Positions 36,608 through 45,565 of a stretch of 64,000 nt of DNA are shown piece by piece (the first letter of the stretch is position 1; each line of letters starts with the position of its first letter). The DNA comes from Sphingomonas sp. Leaf20. Lineage in GTDB: Bacteria; Pseudomonadota; Alphaproteobacteria; Sphingomonadales; Sphingomonadaceae. Under the pieces are notes generated by a model that had not been told where the DNA came from, did not search any database, and worked only from the letters and a program-made list of their open reading frames with translations. The stretch spans positions 473,952-537,951 of the forward strand of contig NZ_LMKN01000008.1 in the NCBI RefSeq assembly GCF_001421535.1, given 5' to 3'. The translations under genes and the position numbers were made by a program.

Positions 36608-38326
36608 TTACTTCTTTTCGGCTTCCGTGCGGGCCTTGAGAGCCTCGCCCAGGATGTTGCCGAGCGTCGCGCCCGAGTCCGACGACCCGTACTGCGCCAC
36701 AGCCTGCTTCTCTTCCGAGATCTGCATCGCCTTGATCGAGAAGGTCGGCTTCTTCGAACGATCGAAGCCCGTCACCATCGCGTCGAACTTCTGGCCGACC
36801 TGGAAACGCTCCGGACGCTGCTCGTCGCGATCGCGACCCAGATCCGTGCGCTTGATGAAGCCGGTCGCGCCATCGTCGCCCTGCTGAACTTCGAGGCCCG
36901 CGTCGCGGACTTCGAGAACGGTGACCGTGACGATCGCGTTCTTGTTAAGCTTGTCGCCTGCTGCTGCGATGCCGCCGGCCGAAGGCCCGCCGCGCTCGAG
37001 CTGCTTCATGCCGAGCGAGATACGCTCCTTCTCGGCGTCGATGTCGAGCACGACGGCCTCGACGGTCTCACCCTTGCGATGCAGGTTGAGCGCGTCCTCG
37101 CCCGAAACGCCCCAGGCGATGTCGGACATGTGGACCATGCCGTCGACGTCGTTGTCGAGGCCGATGAACAGACCGAATTCGGTCGCGTTCTTGACTTCGC
37201 CTTCAACGGTCGAACCGATCGGATGCGCGGCAGCGAACGCCTCCCAAGGATTGGCCTGAGCCTGCTTGAGGCCGAGCGAGATGCGACGCTTCTCGGAGTC
37301 GACTTCGAGGACCATGACGTCGATTTCCTGCGAGGTCGACACGATCTTGCCCGGATGGACGTTCTTCTTGGTCCAGGACATTTCCGACACGTGGACCAGG
37401 CCTTCGATGCCCGCTTCCAGCTCGACGAACGCACCATATTCGGTGATGTTCGTGACGCGGCCGGTGAGCTTTGCGCCGACCGGATACTTGACCATCGCGC
37501 CATCCCAGGGATCGCTCTCCAGCTGCTTCATGCCGAGGCTGATGCGCTGGGTGTCCTTGTTGATGCGGATGATCTGCACCTTGACGGTGTCGCCGATGTT
37601 CAGAACTTCGCTCGGGTGACCGACGCGCTTGTAGCTGAGATCGGTGACGTGCAGCAGGCCATCGATGCCGCCGAGATCAACGAACGCACCGTAATCGGTG
37701 ATGTTCTTGACGACGCCGTCGATGATCTGGCCCTCGGCGAGGCTCAGGATCAGGCCCGAACGCTGCTCTGCGCGCGTCTCTTCGAGAACGGCGCGACGCG
37801 ACACGACGATGTTGCCGCGCTTGCGGTCCATCTTCAGGATCTGGAACGGCTGGGGGATGTCCATCAGCGGGGTGACGTCGCGCACGGGGCGGATATCAAC
37901 CTGCGAGCCCGGCAGGAACGCCACGGCGCCGTTCAGGTCGACGGTGAAGCCACCCTTCACGCGGCCGAAGATCACGCCCTCGACGCGGGTCGTCTTCGAG
38001 AATTCGGTTTCCAGCTTGTCCCATGCGGCTTCGCGGCGGGCGCGATCGCGGCTGAGCATCGCTTCGCCGTGGACGTTCTCGACGCGGTCGACATAGACTT
38101 CGACTTCGTCGCCGACCTTGAGGTCAGCCTTCTGGCCCGGCGCTGCGAATTCGCGAAGCGGCACGCGGCCTTCCGACTTCAGACCGACGTCGATGACGGC
38201 CATGTCGTTCTCGATGCCGGTCACGGTGCCATGCACCACGCGGCCCTCGAAGCTGTCGGCGTCGCCGAGCGTTTCGTTCAGCATCGCCGCGAAATCGTCG
38301 CGGGTCGGCATTACCTGGGTTGCCAT
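36608..38326 (-). CDS. rpsA: 30S ribosomal protein S1
   Basis: 572 aa with six S1 RNA-binding repeats, e.g. GRVVHGTVTGIENDMAVIDVG, GVVKNITDYGAFVDLGGIDGLLHVTDLSY and GRVTNITEYGAFVELEAGIEGLVHVSEMSW. It brings mRNA to the small ribosomal subunit. ATG 38326 is chosen (MATQVMPTRDDF); ATG 38308 is possible. The leader 38327-38621 contains a GC hairpin (38544-38573) and no gene; S1 genes often self-regulate through their leaders (known for E. coli). Confidence 0.97.
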   Translation of the reverse strand: MATQVMPTRDDFAAMLNETLGDADSFEGRVVHGTVTGIENDMAVIDVGLKSEGRVPLREFAAPGQKADLKVGDEVEVYVDRVENVHGEAMLSRDRARREAAWDKLETEFSKTTRVEGVIFGRVKGGFTVDLNGAVAFLPGSQVDIRPVRDVTPLMDIPQPFQILKMDRKRGNIVVSRRAVLEETRAEQRSGLILSLAEGQIIDGVVKNITDYGAFVDLGGIDGLLHVTDLSYKRVGHPSEVLNIGDTVKVQIIRINKDTQRISLGMKQLESDPWDGAMVKYPVGAKLTGRVTNITEYGAFVELEAGIEGLVHVSEMSWTKKNVHPGKIVSTSQEIDVMVLEVDSEKRRISLGLKQAQANPWEAFAAAHPIGSTVEGEVKNATEFGLFIGLDNDVDGMVHMSDIAWGVSGEDALNLHRKGETVEAVVLDIDAEKERISLGMKQLERGGPSAGGIAAAGDKLNKNAIVTVTVLEVRDAGLEVQQGDDGATGFIKRTDLGRDRDEQRPERFQVGQKFDAMVTGFDRSKKPTFSIKAMQISEEKQAVAQYGSSDSGATLGNILGEALKARTEAEKK

Positions 38327-38543
38327 AGAATTCAGTAATCCTAGTCTGTTTCCGGCCAAGCGGTTGGGTCCGCTGGTCTTGGCCTTCGTTGCCGCGACGA
38401 CCGAACGTCGGCGCGGCATCCGGACGGCACGAGGTGCGGAGGACGTAGACGCTGCATGCGAAAACGGCGCGTGAGACTCAGAGGTCTCCGCGCCTTCCTC
38501 CACGAGCATCGCTCGCCGGACGCATTGCAGTAGCGCAAACCGC

Positions 38544-38573
38544 GCTCCGGGGCAAGTTCGCTGCCCCGGGAGC
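38544..38573. other. GC-rich hairpin in the rpsA-SemiSWEET intergenic region
   Basis: GCTCCGGGGCA (38544-38554) and TGCCCCGGGAGC (38562-38573) form a near-perfect stem with one extra G and a 7-base loop. It sits in the 295-base gene-free interval between divergent rpsA and the SemiSWEET gene. It may be part of the rpsA leader, or a terminator of transcription arriving from cmk. Confidence 0.4.
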
Positions 38574-38621
38574 AAGTCGCCGGGCGCTGCGTTGGGGGCT
38601 GCTCACAACAGGAGCGAAGAT

Positions 38622-38879
38622 TTGAGCGAACGCGGCATTCTCGTGCTGGGCTGGATCGCCACGGCGACGGCGATCGTGATGTATCTGTCGTATATCGACC
38701 AGATCATGCTGAACCTCGCCGGGCAGAAGGGATCGGTGGTCCAGCCGTTCGCGACCATGGTCAATTGCGGGCTCTGGGTGGCGTATGGCGTGCTGAAGCC
38801 GAAGCGCGACTGGCCGATCGCGGTGGCGAACTTCCCGGGCGTGGTGCTGGGCGCGATCACGCTCGCGACGGCGCTGTAG
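38622..38879 (+). CDS. SemiSWEET (MtN3/saliva) family transporter
   Basis: 85 aa with three hydrophobic helices (about 5-24, 36-58, 65-85), the size of a bacterial SemiSWEET protomer, which dimerises to form a sugar pore. QKGSVVQPFATMVNCGLWVAYGVLKPKRDWPIAVANFPGV carries the family's Gln-Pro region and the conserved Asn and Trp/Tyr positions. AGGAG (38610-38614) is 7 bases before TTG 38622, which I prefer over the upstream TTG 38592. It is on the opposite strand between cmk and rpsA. Confidence 0.85.
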   Translation: MSERGILVLGWIATATAIVMYLSYIDQIMLNLAGQKGSVVQPFATMVNCGLWVAYGVLKPKRDWPIAVANFPGVVLGAITLATAL

Positions 38880-38896
38880 GCGCGCTGGCTTCCCCC

Positions 38897-38976
38897 GTCA
38901 TCCTGACGAAAGTCAGGACCCAGAGCCGCATAGCTCGCCCTTCGTTACCCTGGATCCTGACTTTCGTCAGGATGAC
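38897..38976. repeat. Compound palindromic repeat (copy 5)
   Basis: GTCATCCTGA begins the element and TCAGGATGAC ends it (38967-38976), with inner CCAGAGCC and GGATCC sequences as in copy 1. It lies between the convergent SemiSWEET and cmk genes. Confidence 0.85.
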
Positions 38977-39002
38977 GGAAGGGGGGCGGGAAGCGGAAGG
39001 GC

Positions 39003-39638
39003 CTAAACCGCCGCCTTCCTCGCCCGCTGCGCCTCGACCAGCGCAACCGCGCGCTGCACCGAGGCCTCGATCGACAGGAAGCTCGTATCGAGCAACGCGG
39101 CGTCGTCCGCCATGACCAGCGGCGCGGTCGAGCGGCCGCTGTCGCGCGCATCCCTGGCCCGGATGTCCGCCAGCACGCGATCCTTGCTCGCGGTCCCGCC
39201 ACGCGCCTGCAGCTCGGCATGCCGCCGCTGCGCGCGGATGTTGGGGGTCGCCTTCACGAACAGCTTGGCGTCCGCATCGGGCGCGATCACCGTGCCGATG
39301 TCACGCCCGTCGAGGATCGCGCCCCCCTCCTGTGCCGCGAACCGCTTCTGTCGCTGCATCAGCGCCGCGCGGACCAGCGGATGCGCCGACACGATCGAGG
39401 CCAGCGCGCCGATATCGTCGTCGCGCAGCGCCGGATCGCTCATCATCGCATCGTCGAAATCGCATGCGGCGACCGCGTCCGCCTCGGTCTCCGGATCGAG
39501 CCCCATCCGCGCCACGTTCAACGCGACCGCGCGGTACAGCAGCCCGGTGTCGAGATAGGGAAGTTTGTAATGCCTGGCCAATGCGCGCGCGATCGTGCCC
39601 TTGCCCGATGCCGCCGGGCCGTCGACTGCGATGATCAT
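39003..39638 (-). CDS. cmk: Cytidylate kinase
   Basis: 211 aa P-loop kinase phosphorylating CMP and dCMP. Seen: IIAVDGPAASGKGTIARALA (P-loop near 8-15), YLDTGLLYRAVAL (CMP-binding), and LDGRDIGTVIAPDADAKLFVKA. aroA lies directly upstream (stop to start overlap within 2 bases), and rpsA lies downstream on the same strand beyond the SemiSWEET gene. The aroA-cmk-rpsA-ihfB order is a well-known bacterial grouping. Confidence 0.96.
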   Translation of the reverse strand: MIIAVDGPAASGKGTIARALARHYKLPYLDTGLLYRAVALNVARMGLDPETEADAVAACDFDDAMMSDPALRDDDIGALASIVSAHPLVRAALMQRQKRFAAQEGGAILDGRDIGTVIAPDADAKLFVKATPNIRAQRRHAELQARGGTASKDRVLADIRARDARDSGRSTAPLVMADDAALLDTSFLSIEASVQRAVALVEAQRARKAAV

Positions 39639-39639
39639 C

Positions 39640-40974
39640 TTAATTCCCCTGGCCGGTAAGCGCGTCGAGCGACCGGAAGAACACGGGATAGCTCGTCGCC
39701 ACCGGCGATACATCGTCGATCGTGACGGGCTCGCAGGCGCCAAGTCCAGCCACCACCATGCTCATTGCGATGCGGTGATCGAGTTTCGAGGCCACCCGAG
39801 CGCCACCGCGAATCGCCGCGCCGCCGGATCCGGTGATCGCCATCCCGTCCTCATATTCCTCGCACACCACGCCGCACGCCTCGAGCGCGATCCGCATCGT
39901 CGTGATCCGGTCCGATTCCTTCACGCGCAATTCGTGCGCGCCGCGCGCGACCGTCGTGCCGGTCGCAAACGCCGCGGCGACGAACAGCACCGGATATTCG
40001 TCGATCATACTCGGCGCCAGATCGGCGGGCACCTCGATCGCGGTCAGGGGTGCGTGGCGTACGCGCAGGTCGGCGACGGGCTCGCCGCCGACGGTCCGCG
40101 GGTCGAGTTCGGTGATGTCGGCGCCCATCATGCGCAACGCGGTGACGATGCCGATCCGCGTCGGGTTCAGCCCGACATTGCGCACAACGATATCCGACCC
40201 CGGCACGATCGACGCCGCGACCAGCCAGAACGCCGAGGACGACGGATCGCCCGGCACGACGATATCCTGCGGGGTCAGCTCCGCTTCCCCGGTGATCGAG
40301 ATCACGCGGCCCGCCTCGGTCTCCTCGACGGTCAGCTTAGCGCCGAACCCGGTCAGCATCCGCTCGCTGTGATCGCGCGTCGCGACCGGCTCGATGACCG
40401 TGGTGATGCCGGGCGTGTTGAGCCCCGCCAGCAGGATCGCCGACTTCACCTGTGCCGACGCGACCGGCAGCGTGTAGCTGATCGGCACCGCGGGGCAGAT
40501 CCCGCGCACCATCAGCGGCAGCGTGCCGCCGGGCGACGCGGTGATGTCCGCGCCCATCTGCGACAGCGGCTCGATCACGCGGCCCATCGGCCGTCCCGAC
40601 AGCGAGGCGTCGCCGGTAAAGGTGCAGGTGATCGGATGGCTCGACACCAGCCCCATCAGCAACCGCGTCGAGGTGCCCGAATTCCCCATCTCGAGCGCGG
40701 TCTCGGGCTGGAGCAGTCCGCCGACGCCGACGCCGTCGACGACCCAGATGCCGTCGTCCTGCCGCGCGATCGTCGCGCCCATCGCGCGCATCGCCGCCGC
40801 GGTGGCGAGCACGTCCTCCCCCTCGAGCAGCCCGGTGATCCGGCTGGTGCCGACCGCGAGGCTCGCGAACATCAGCGCGCGGTGGCTGATCGACTTGTCG
40901 CCGGGAACCGCGATCGAACCGGTCAGCGGACCGCGCGCGACCACGTCGAGAGGCTGGGGGAGGGGGTGTGTCAT
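39640..40974 (-). CDS. aroA: 3-phosphoshikimate 1-carboxyvinyltransferase (EPSP synthase)
   Basis: 444 aa shikimate-pathway enzyme. Conserved: LTGSIAVPGDKSISHRALMFASLA near 20-40, MGNSGTSTRLLMGL near 95, DASLSGRPMGRVIEPL, VKSAILLAGL, GDPSSSAFWLVAA, ADLAPSMIDEYPVLFVAA and RVKESDRI. The PGDKS-S-R phosphate site and the class-typical GNSGT loop are intact. Start ATG 40974 (MTHPLPQ); the longer upstream frame is not conserved. Confidence 0.96.
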   Translation of the reverse strand: MTHPLPQPLDVVARGPLTGSIAVPGDKSISHRALMFASLAVGTSRITGLLEGEDVLATAAAMRAMGATIARQDDGIWVVDGVGVGGLLQPETALEMGNSGTSTRLLMGLVSSHPITCTFTGDASLSGRPMGRVIEPLSQMGADITASPGGTLPLMVRGICPAVPISYTLPVASAQVKSAILLAGLNTPGITTVIEPVATRDHSERMLTGFGAKLTVEETEAGRVISITGEAELTPQDIVVPGDPSSSAFWLVAASIVPGSDIVVRNVGLNPTRIGIVTALRMMGADITELDPRTVGGEPVADLRVRHAPLTAIEVPADLAPSMIDEYPVLFVAAAFATGTTVARGAHELRVKESDRITTMRIALEACGVVCEEYEDGMAITGSGGAAIRGGARVASKLDHRIAMSMVVAGLGACEPVTIDDVSPVATSYPVFFRSLDALTGQGN

Positions 40975-41072
40975 CGGGCCGGGCTTTTGACAGTGGCCTT
41001 GCGCTATGGCAAGGCGCGCCCACTTTGCGGGGGCATCCCCCACAATCTATCCATTCGAAAGGTTCTATCGGC

Positions 41073-41399
41073 ATGATCAAGCCGGAATGGGGCACGAAGC
41101 GTTCGTGCCCGAAATGCGCGACGCGTTTCTACGACCTCGAAAAAGCCGACCCCGTGACCTGCATCGAATGCGGCTATGCGTGGGAGCCCGAGCCCATCCT
41201 GAAGTCGAAGCAGCCGCTGCCGTTCGAGGTCGCCAAGCCCGACACCAAGAAGCCCGACGCGGATCTCGAGGGTGACGAGGAAGAGGATATCGCCTCGATC
41301 ACCGGCGAGGACGAGGAGCCGTCCGCGGACGACGAAGTCGATCTGGGCGGCGACGACGACCTCGGCGTCGAGACGCCGCAGGACGAGCACGAGCGCTAA
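41073..41399 (+). CDS. TIGR02300 family protein (FYDLN acid)
   Basis: 108 aa. N-terminal part (MIKPEWGTKRSCPKCATRFYDLEK, then VTCIECGYAWEPEP) has two CxxC pairs forming a zinc ribbon and the FYDL motif naming the family; the C-terminal half is strongly acidic (Asp/Glu-rich). The family is widespread in alphaproteobacteria, function unknown. Directly upstream of tRNA-Ala. Confidence 0.9.
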   Translation: MIKPEWGTKRSCPKCATRFYDLEKADPVTCIECGYAWEPEPILKSKQPLPFEVAKPDTKKPDADLEGDEEEDIASITGEDEEPSADDEVDLGGDDDLGVETPQDEHER

Positions 41400-41481
41400 T
41401 CGAAAGAAATTTGGCGAGCGGTGTTTACGCCGCTTGCCAACCCGGGCGGGTCCGGTTAGTGACCCGCCTCCCAACGGGAAT

Positions 41482-41557
41482 GGGGCCGTAGCTCAGCTGG
41501 GAGAGCGTTCGCATGGCATGCGAAAGGTCAGGGGTTCGATCCCCCTCGGCTCCACCA
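41482..41557 (+). tRNA. tRNA-Ala (anticodon GGC)
   Basis: 76 nt with encoded CCA. Acceptor stem GGGGCCG/CGGCTCC, anticodon stem TTCGC/GCGAA with loop ATGGCAT (anticodon GGC), and T arm GGGGG-TTCGATC-CCCC. All cloverleaf parts are present. Confidence 0.97.
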
Positions 41558-41607
41558 TTTCCGCCGGACCGCGATGTGGCCTCTGGGTATCCCCGCTACC
41601 TTCACGC

Positions 41608-42912
41608 TCAATAGGTCGCCTGAAAGCTTTCGGTCGCGACGCTGAGATCGTGCGTCAGCAGGTGGACCGATTCCAGATTCCTGCGAATTTGCATCGCCGT
41701 GGTGTTGAACCGCCGGTTGCGACTGGCGAGCTGTTCGACGCCCTCGGTCATCGCACGCGCGGTGAGGGCGGTTTCGTCGATCGCCGCGCTGATCGCCAGG
41801 ATCCGATCATGTTGATCGCGGGCGGTGTCGGTGACGACGACCGCACGCTGCTGGATATCGGCAATGTCGCGCGCGATCGCCCGATTCGCCGCGACCACGT
41901 CGCCCGTGGCCGCCTGCATCGCTGCGATCTGCGGTCCGATCCGGGCCACTGCCGCAGACGTCTGCGTCGCGAGCGCCTTCACCTCGGTCGCGACGACGGC
42001 GAACCCGCGTCCCGCCTCGCCGCTGCGCGCGGCCTCGATCGCGGCATTGAGCGCGAGCAGCCCGGTCTGTTTCGCGATGCCTCTGATGACGTCGAGGATG
42101 GAGCCGATCGACGCGGCATGGTCCGACAGGCCCTGCGTCAGATGGACGGTTTCATCCGCATGCGCCATCGCACCGCTCGCCGCCGTGCTGGTATGATGGA
42201 TCTGGTCGACGACGGTATCGATCATCCCCGCCATGAGCGCGGAGGTATGCGCCGCATCCTGCATCGCCGCGGTCGACTGTTGCGCCGCGATCACGACCTC
42301 GCCCAGGTCGCGGACGATGAGTTCGAGTTCGGACTCGCCCGCCCGGCCCATCGCCTGACCCTCGGCCGCCGCCGCGTCGGTCTGTGCGACGACGGTGGCG
42401 ATCGTCTGGCGGAACCGGTCGGCTTGCGCGGTCTGCGCCGCGACGGCGTCTGCGAGCCGCCGCTCGACGCTGATGTCGCGGTAGGTGATGACCGCCCGGC
42501 CATCGTAGAGCGGCGTGAAGGCGATCTGCAGGATCATGCCGTCGTCGAAATGGTGATCGACCCCGTAGGTCGACTCGCTGGACCACCAGAGCCGATGATT
42601 CTCGATGACCGCCGCGGTTCGTGCGGCGGGCCATCCGACCGCTTCGCCGACGATCCCGAGATAGGTGGAAAGGTCCATGCCCGGGCGGACGCGGTCGCAC
42701 GCGATGCGAAACAGCGCGGCGACGCGGGGATTGATCGCCGCAATGCGCTCGTCGCGATCGAAGATGACGATGCCGTCGGTCATTGCCGCCAGCGCGATCC
42801 CGAGCAGCGCCTGGGCGTCGTCCGACCGATCCGCTTCCTCGCCACGAAGCGTCTGGAGGGTATGGGAGAGAACGGACGCCGACTGGATCTGCATCCACCC
42901 GAGATCGCCCAA
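41608..42912 (-). CDS. Soluble PAS/methyl-accepting chemotaxis-type protein
   Basis: 434 aa without membrane helices. A PAS domain (about 35-155, [23 protein letters not shown] and [37 protein letters not shown]) is followed by a chemoreceptor signalling helix region (about 190-430) with the hairpin-tip stretch [38 protein letters not shown]. No chemotaxis or flagellar genes are in the window, so it is an orphan cytoplasmic receptor of unknown input. ATG 42894 (MQIQ) is an alternative start. Confidence 0.85.
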   Translation of the reverse strand: MGDLGWMQIQSASVLSHTLQTLRGEEADRSDDAQALLGIALAAMTDGIVIFDRDERIAAINPRVAALFRIACDRVRPGMDLSTYLGIVGEAVGWPAARTAAVIENHRLWWSSESTYGVDHHFDDGMILQIAFTPLYDGRAVITYRDISVERRLADAVAAQTAQADRFRQTIATVVAQTDAAAAEGQAMGRAGESELELIVRDLGEVVIAAQQSTAAMQDAAHTSALMAGMIDTVVDQIHHTSTAASGAMAHADETVHLTQGLSDHAASIGSILDVIRGIAKQTGLLALNAAIEAARSGEAGRGFAVVATEVKALATQTSAAVARIGPQIAAMQAATGDVVAANRAIARDIADIQQRAVVVTDTARDQHDRILAISAAIDETALTARAMTEGVEQLASRNRRFNTTAMQIRRNLESVHLLTHDLSVATESFQATY

Positions 42913-42977
42913 AATGGTTGTAACTCTGTTACTTAACCAGAATTAATGCCGAATTTTGCGCGTGCGTTTGCGCCCGT

Positions 42978-43676
42978 TCAGCGCCGTGCCGGGTCGATCC
43001 GCCGCGCCGTCAGGATGCGGATCGGCGCGGCGATCATCTGCCCCTTCATCGCGCCTTCGCCAGCGGTGGGCGAGGTCGGCGCGGCGAGGATGCGACGGAC
43101 GATGTCCATCCCCTCGACGACATGGCCGAACGCGGCATAGCCGCTATTGTCGCCGGGCTGATCGGGGTGCGCGTCGAGGAACGGGACGGCGCCGACGGTG
43201 ATGAAGAAATCCGCACGGCCGGTACCCGGCGCCAGACGCGCGAGCGAGATCGTCGCGTCGGTGTGAAGGATGCCGGTCTTGCTGGTCGGCTCATGCGCGA
43301 TCGGCGGAAACGCGCGTGCACCGTCCCCCTTGATCCCGCCTTGAATAAGCCCGGTGTCGGGTCCGAGGTTCATCGCCCGGTAGAAGGTCGTGTTGTCGAG
43401 CCGCTTCGCGTCGACATAGCGCAGGAAGTTGGCGGTGGTGATCGGGGCACGCTGTTTCTCGAGCTCGAGCACGAGCGCGCCCTCGCTCGTCTGGAGGCGT
43501 ACCGTCACGGTCGCCGGCCTGGGGGCGGCGGGATCGGCCGGAGCTGATGGGGGGGCGGATAGGGGGGCGGAAGGGCCCGCGATCGGGGGCGGGGCGACGG
43601 GCGGCGGCGGTGCCGTCTGTGCGTGCAGTGGCGTGATGACGGCCAGTACCGTCAGAAATCCGTATCCAAGCCGCAT
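42978..43676 (-). CDS. Exported peptidyl-prolyl cis-trans isomerase, cyclophilin type
   Basis: 232 aa. Signal peptide MRLGYGFLTVLAVITPLHA, a Pro/Ala-rich linker (about 20-55), then a cyclophilin fold: VTVRLQTSEGALVLELEKQRAPITTANFLRYVDAKRLDNTTFYRA, GLIQGG, TGRADFFITVG, and GYAAFGHVVEGMDIVRRI. The catalytic Arg position is present (FYRA); other active-site residues differ from E. coli PpiA. Probably periplasmic. Start ATG 43676 is where the signal peptide begins. Confidence 0.85.
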   Translation of the reverse strand: MRLGYGFLTVLAVITPLHAQTAPPPPVAPPPIAGPSAPLSAPPSAPADPAAPRPATVTVRLQTSEGALVLELEKQRAPITTANFLRYVDAKRLDNTTFYRAMNLGPDTGLIQGGIKGDGARAFPPIAHEPTSKTGILHTDATISLARLAPGTGRADFFITVGAVPFLDAHPDQPGDNSGYAAFGHVVEGMDIVRRILAAPTSPTAGEGAMKGQMIAAPIRILTARRIDPARR

Positions 43677-43772
43677 CGACGACCTCCCGAAATGTGTCCC
43701 ATTCGCGGACAGCGCGAAATGGGACGGTTTTGCCGCTGGTCCAAAAAGTAAACGCCGCGTTAACGCTCTATC

Positions 43773-43937
43773 ATGACCAGACGCCTTGTCCTTACCAACG
43801 AAGCCGCGCGCCATCCCTTTCGTCGCACCCTGCCGCCGCCGGTCGTACCGGTCGCGAAGAACGACGATCAGGACATCAAGCTGTTCGCGCTGAGCTTCGT
43901 CGCGTTCTTCACCTGTTTCTACAGCTTCATTTTCTGA
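43773..43937 (+). CDS. 54-aa protein with C-terminal membrane helix
   Basis: A complete frame from ATG 43773 to TGA 43937. Product: basic N-terminus MTRRLVLTNEAARHPFRRTL, a PPPVVPVAKNDD linker, and a hydrophobic C-terminus FALSFVAFFTCFYSFIF, a tail-anchor-like helix. It overlaps the 3' end of the convergent transporter gene by 11 bases. No family recognised; its clear topology makes it more likely real than chance. Confidence 0.6.
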   Translation: MTRRLVLTNEAARHPFRRTLPPPVVPVAKNDDQDIKLFALSFVAFFTCFYSFIF

Positions 43938-45258
43938 TCGACGGAAGACAGCCGTCGGTCGGCTCGTCGCAGGCGCGGTGGAGTTTCTGCGCGATCCAGG
44001 CGGACACGAGGCACATCGCCGCGACGAGGAACAGCATGTCCTCGGGCGTCACGCCCATCATGGTGATGCCGATCACCGCGATCGAGCCGATCGTCATCGC
44101 GCCCGAATTGACGACGTTGTTCGCCGCCACCGTGCGCGCGGTCTGATCCTTTTCCACCGTGGTCGTGAGGAACGCGTAGAGCGGCACCACGAACATGCCG
44201 CCGGTGATCGCGATCATCATCAGCGAGCCGAGCACGGGCCAGGCGGCGGGCTGTGCGAGGAACTCGGTCCAGTCGTAATAATGGCCGGGGGCGGCAGGGT
44301 GCCAGGTCCGGACGAGGATCGAGAACAGGACGACGAAGCCCCCCATCGCGATCACCGAGGCGGGCGAGAACTTCGCCGAGATGCGCCCCTTCAGCATCGT
44401 GTTGATCACCACCGAGCCGATCGCGACCCCGACCGAAAACACCGCGATCACGAAGCTGGCGACGCGCTCGTCCGCGGTCAGGACGTTCTTCACCAGCGGC
44501 GGGAACACCACGATCAGCACCGCACCGATCGTCCAGAAAAAGCTGATCGCGCAGATCGCGAGGAACAGCCGCGGGATGTGCATCGTCGCGCTGATCAATC
44601 GCCACGACGCGGTGAAGGGATTGTAGTTGAGGACGAGCGGCGGGCCCTCGCGCGGTGCCGGCGGAACCTCGCGCCCCGCGAACCAGCCGATCACCGCGAT
44701 CGCGAGCACCGCGATTGCCGCCCGCTCGATATGTTCGGTCATGAATCCGGCGGTGATCGTCCCCATCAGGATCGCCAGATAGGTGCCCGCCTCGACCAGC
44801 CCGGTACCGCCGAGCACGTCGCACGGCGGCAGATGCTGCGGCAGGATCGCGTATTTGATCGGCCCGAAGAACGTCGAATGGACGCCGAGGCACAGCACCG
44901 CGCCCAGCATCAGCCCGAGCCCGATCGTCGAATGCCCGCTGCGCGCGACCAGCAGGCCGGTCGCGCCAAGCGCCATGATACCGATCTCCGCGCTCTTCAC
45001 GAGTCGGATGATCCGCGCCTTGTCGTGGCTGTCCGCCAGCTGCCCCGCGAGTGCGGACAACAGGAAAAAGGGAAGGATCGCAATCCCGGTCGCCAGCGCG
45101 TTGAAATTCGCCTCCATCCGCGGATCGTTGAAGATCGCGTAGGTCGCGAACAACACCATCGACGTCTTGAAGAGATTATCGTTGAAGGCGCCCAGGAACT
45201 GAGTCGTGAACAGGGGCAGGAAGCGTCGTTGCTTCAGCAACCCGAGTGCGTTGCGCAT
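43927..45258 (-). CDS. MFS transporter, LplT-like (lysophospholipid transporter group)
   Basis: 443 aa, twelve predicted hydrophobic segments. The N-terminus RRFLPLFTTQFLGAFNDNLFKTSMVLFATYAI is the typical start of LplT/MFS transporters linked to lysophospholipid acyl recycling; SALAGQLADSHDKARIIRLVKSAEIG and STFFGPIKYAILPQHLPP are further conserved blocks. Partner acyltransferase (aas) is not in the window. Substrate assignment is by family resemblance only. Confidence 0.82.
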   Translation of the reverse strand: MRNALGLLKQRRFLPLFTTQFLGAFNDNLFKTSMVLFATYAIFNDPRMEANFNALATGIAILPFFLLSALAGQLADSHDKARIIRLVKSAEIGIMALGATGLLVARSGHSTIGLGLMLGAVLCLGVHSTFFGPIKYAILPQHLPPCDVLGGTGLVEAGTYLAILMGTITAGFMTEHIERAAIAVLAIAVIGWFAGREVPPAPREGPPLVLNYNPFTASWRLISATMHIPRLFLAICAISFFWTIGAVLIVVFPPLVKNVLTADERVASFVIAVFSVGVAIGSVVINTMLKGRISAKFSPASVIAMGGFVVLFSILVRTWHPAAPGHYYDWTEFLAQPAAWPVLGSLMMIAITGGMFVVPLYAFLTTTVEKDQTARTVAANNVVNSGAMTIGSIAVIGITMMGVTPEDMLFLVAAMCLVSAWIAQKLHRACDEPTDGCLPSIRK

Positions 45259-45565
45259 GCGAAGAATAGTCCTGATCGTGGCAACAAAAGGTAAGCGGCC
45301 TTAGCCTAGCGGGTCCGGCACGCCAATGGCTTAGGGCGGATCGGTTCTCGCACGCGCCGGGCGTTGAAGGCGGTGGCGCGCTGGACGGGTGGTCGTCCCG
45401 GCTCGCCGTCACCCCCATGAGCCACCGAACGGTACCGACAACAGGGGGGCAGCCGCGGTTCCACGGGCGCCGGCATGCCCCGGTTTGCCCTTCCGGAGAC
45501 CGGTACGCGTGCCCGATCCGCAAAACCCGGTTTCGCCGACGGCATCTCGGGAGTAGGAGTGACAC
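45259..45565. other. Gene-free interval between the transporter and pgsA
   Basis: 307 bases separate the divergent transporter and pgsA genes. I see no convincing coding frame. GC-rich and able to form several short hairpins; the only clear functional site is the pgsA ribosome-binding site AGGAG (45555-45559), 6 bases before GTG 45566. Presumably it holds both promoters, but I cannot point to a reliable -35/-10 pair. Confidence 0.6.

Noticed and set aside
43978..45294. 438-codon plus-strand frame opposite the LplT-like transporter
   Set aside because: Arg/His/Asp-rich antisense shadow; the minus-strand frame has twelve hydrophobic segments and the family N-terminus.
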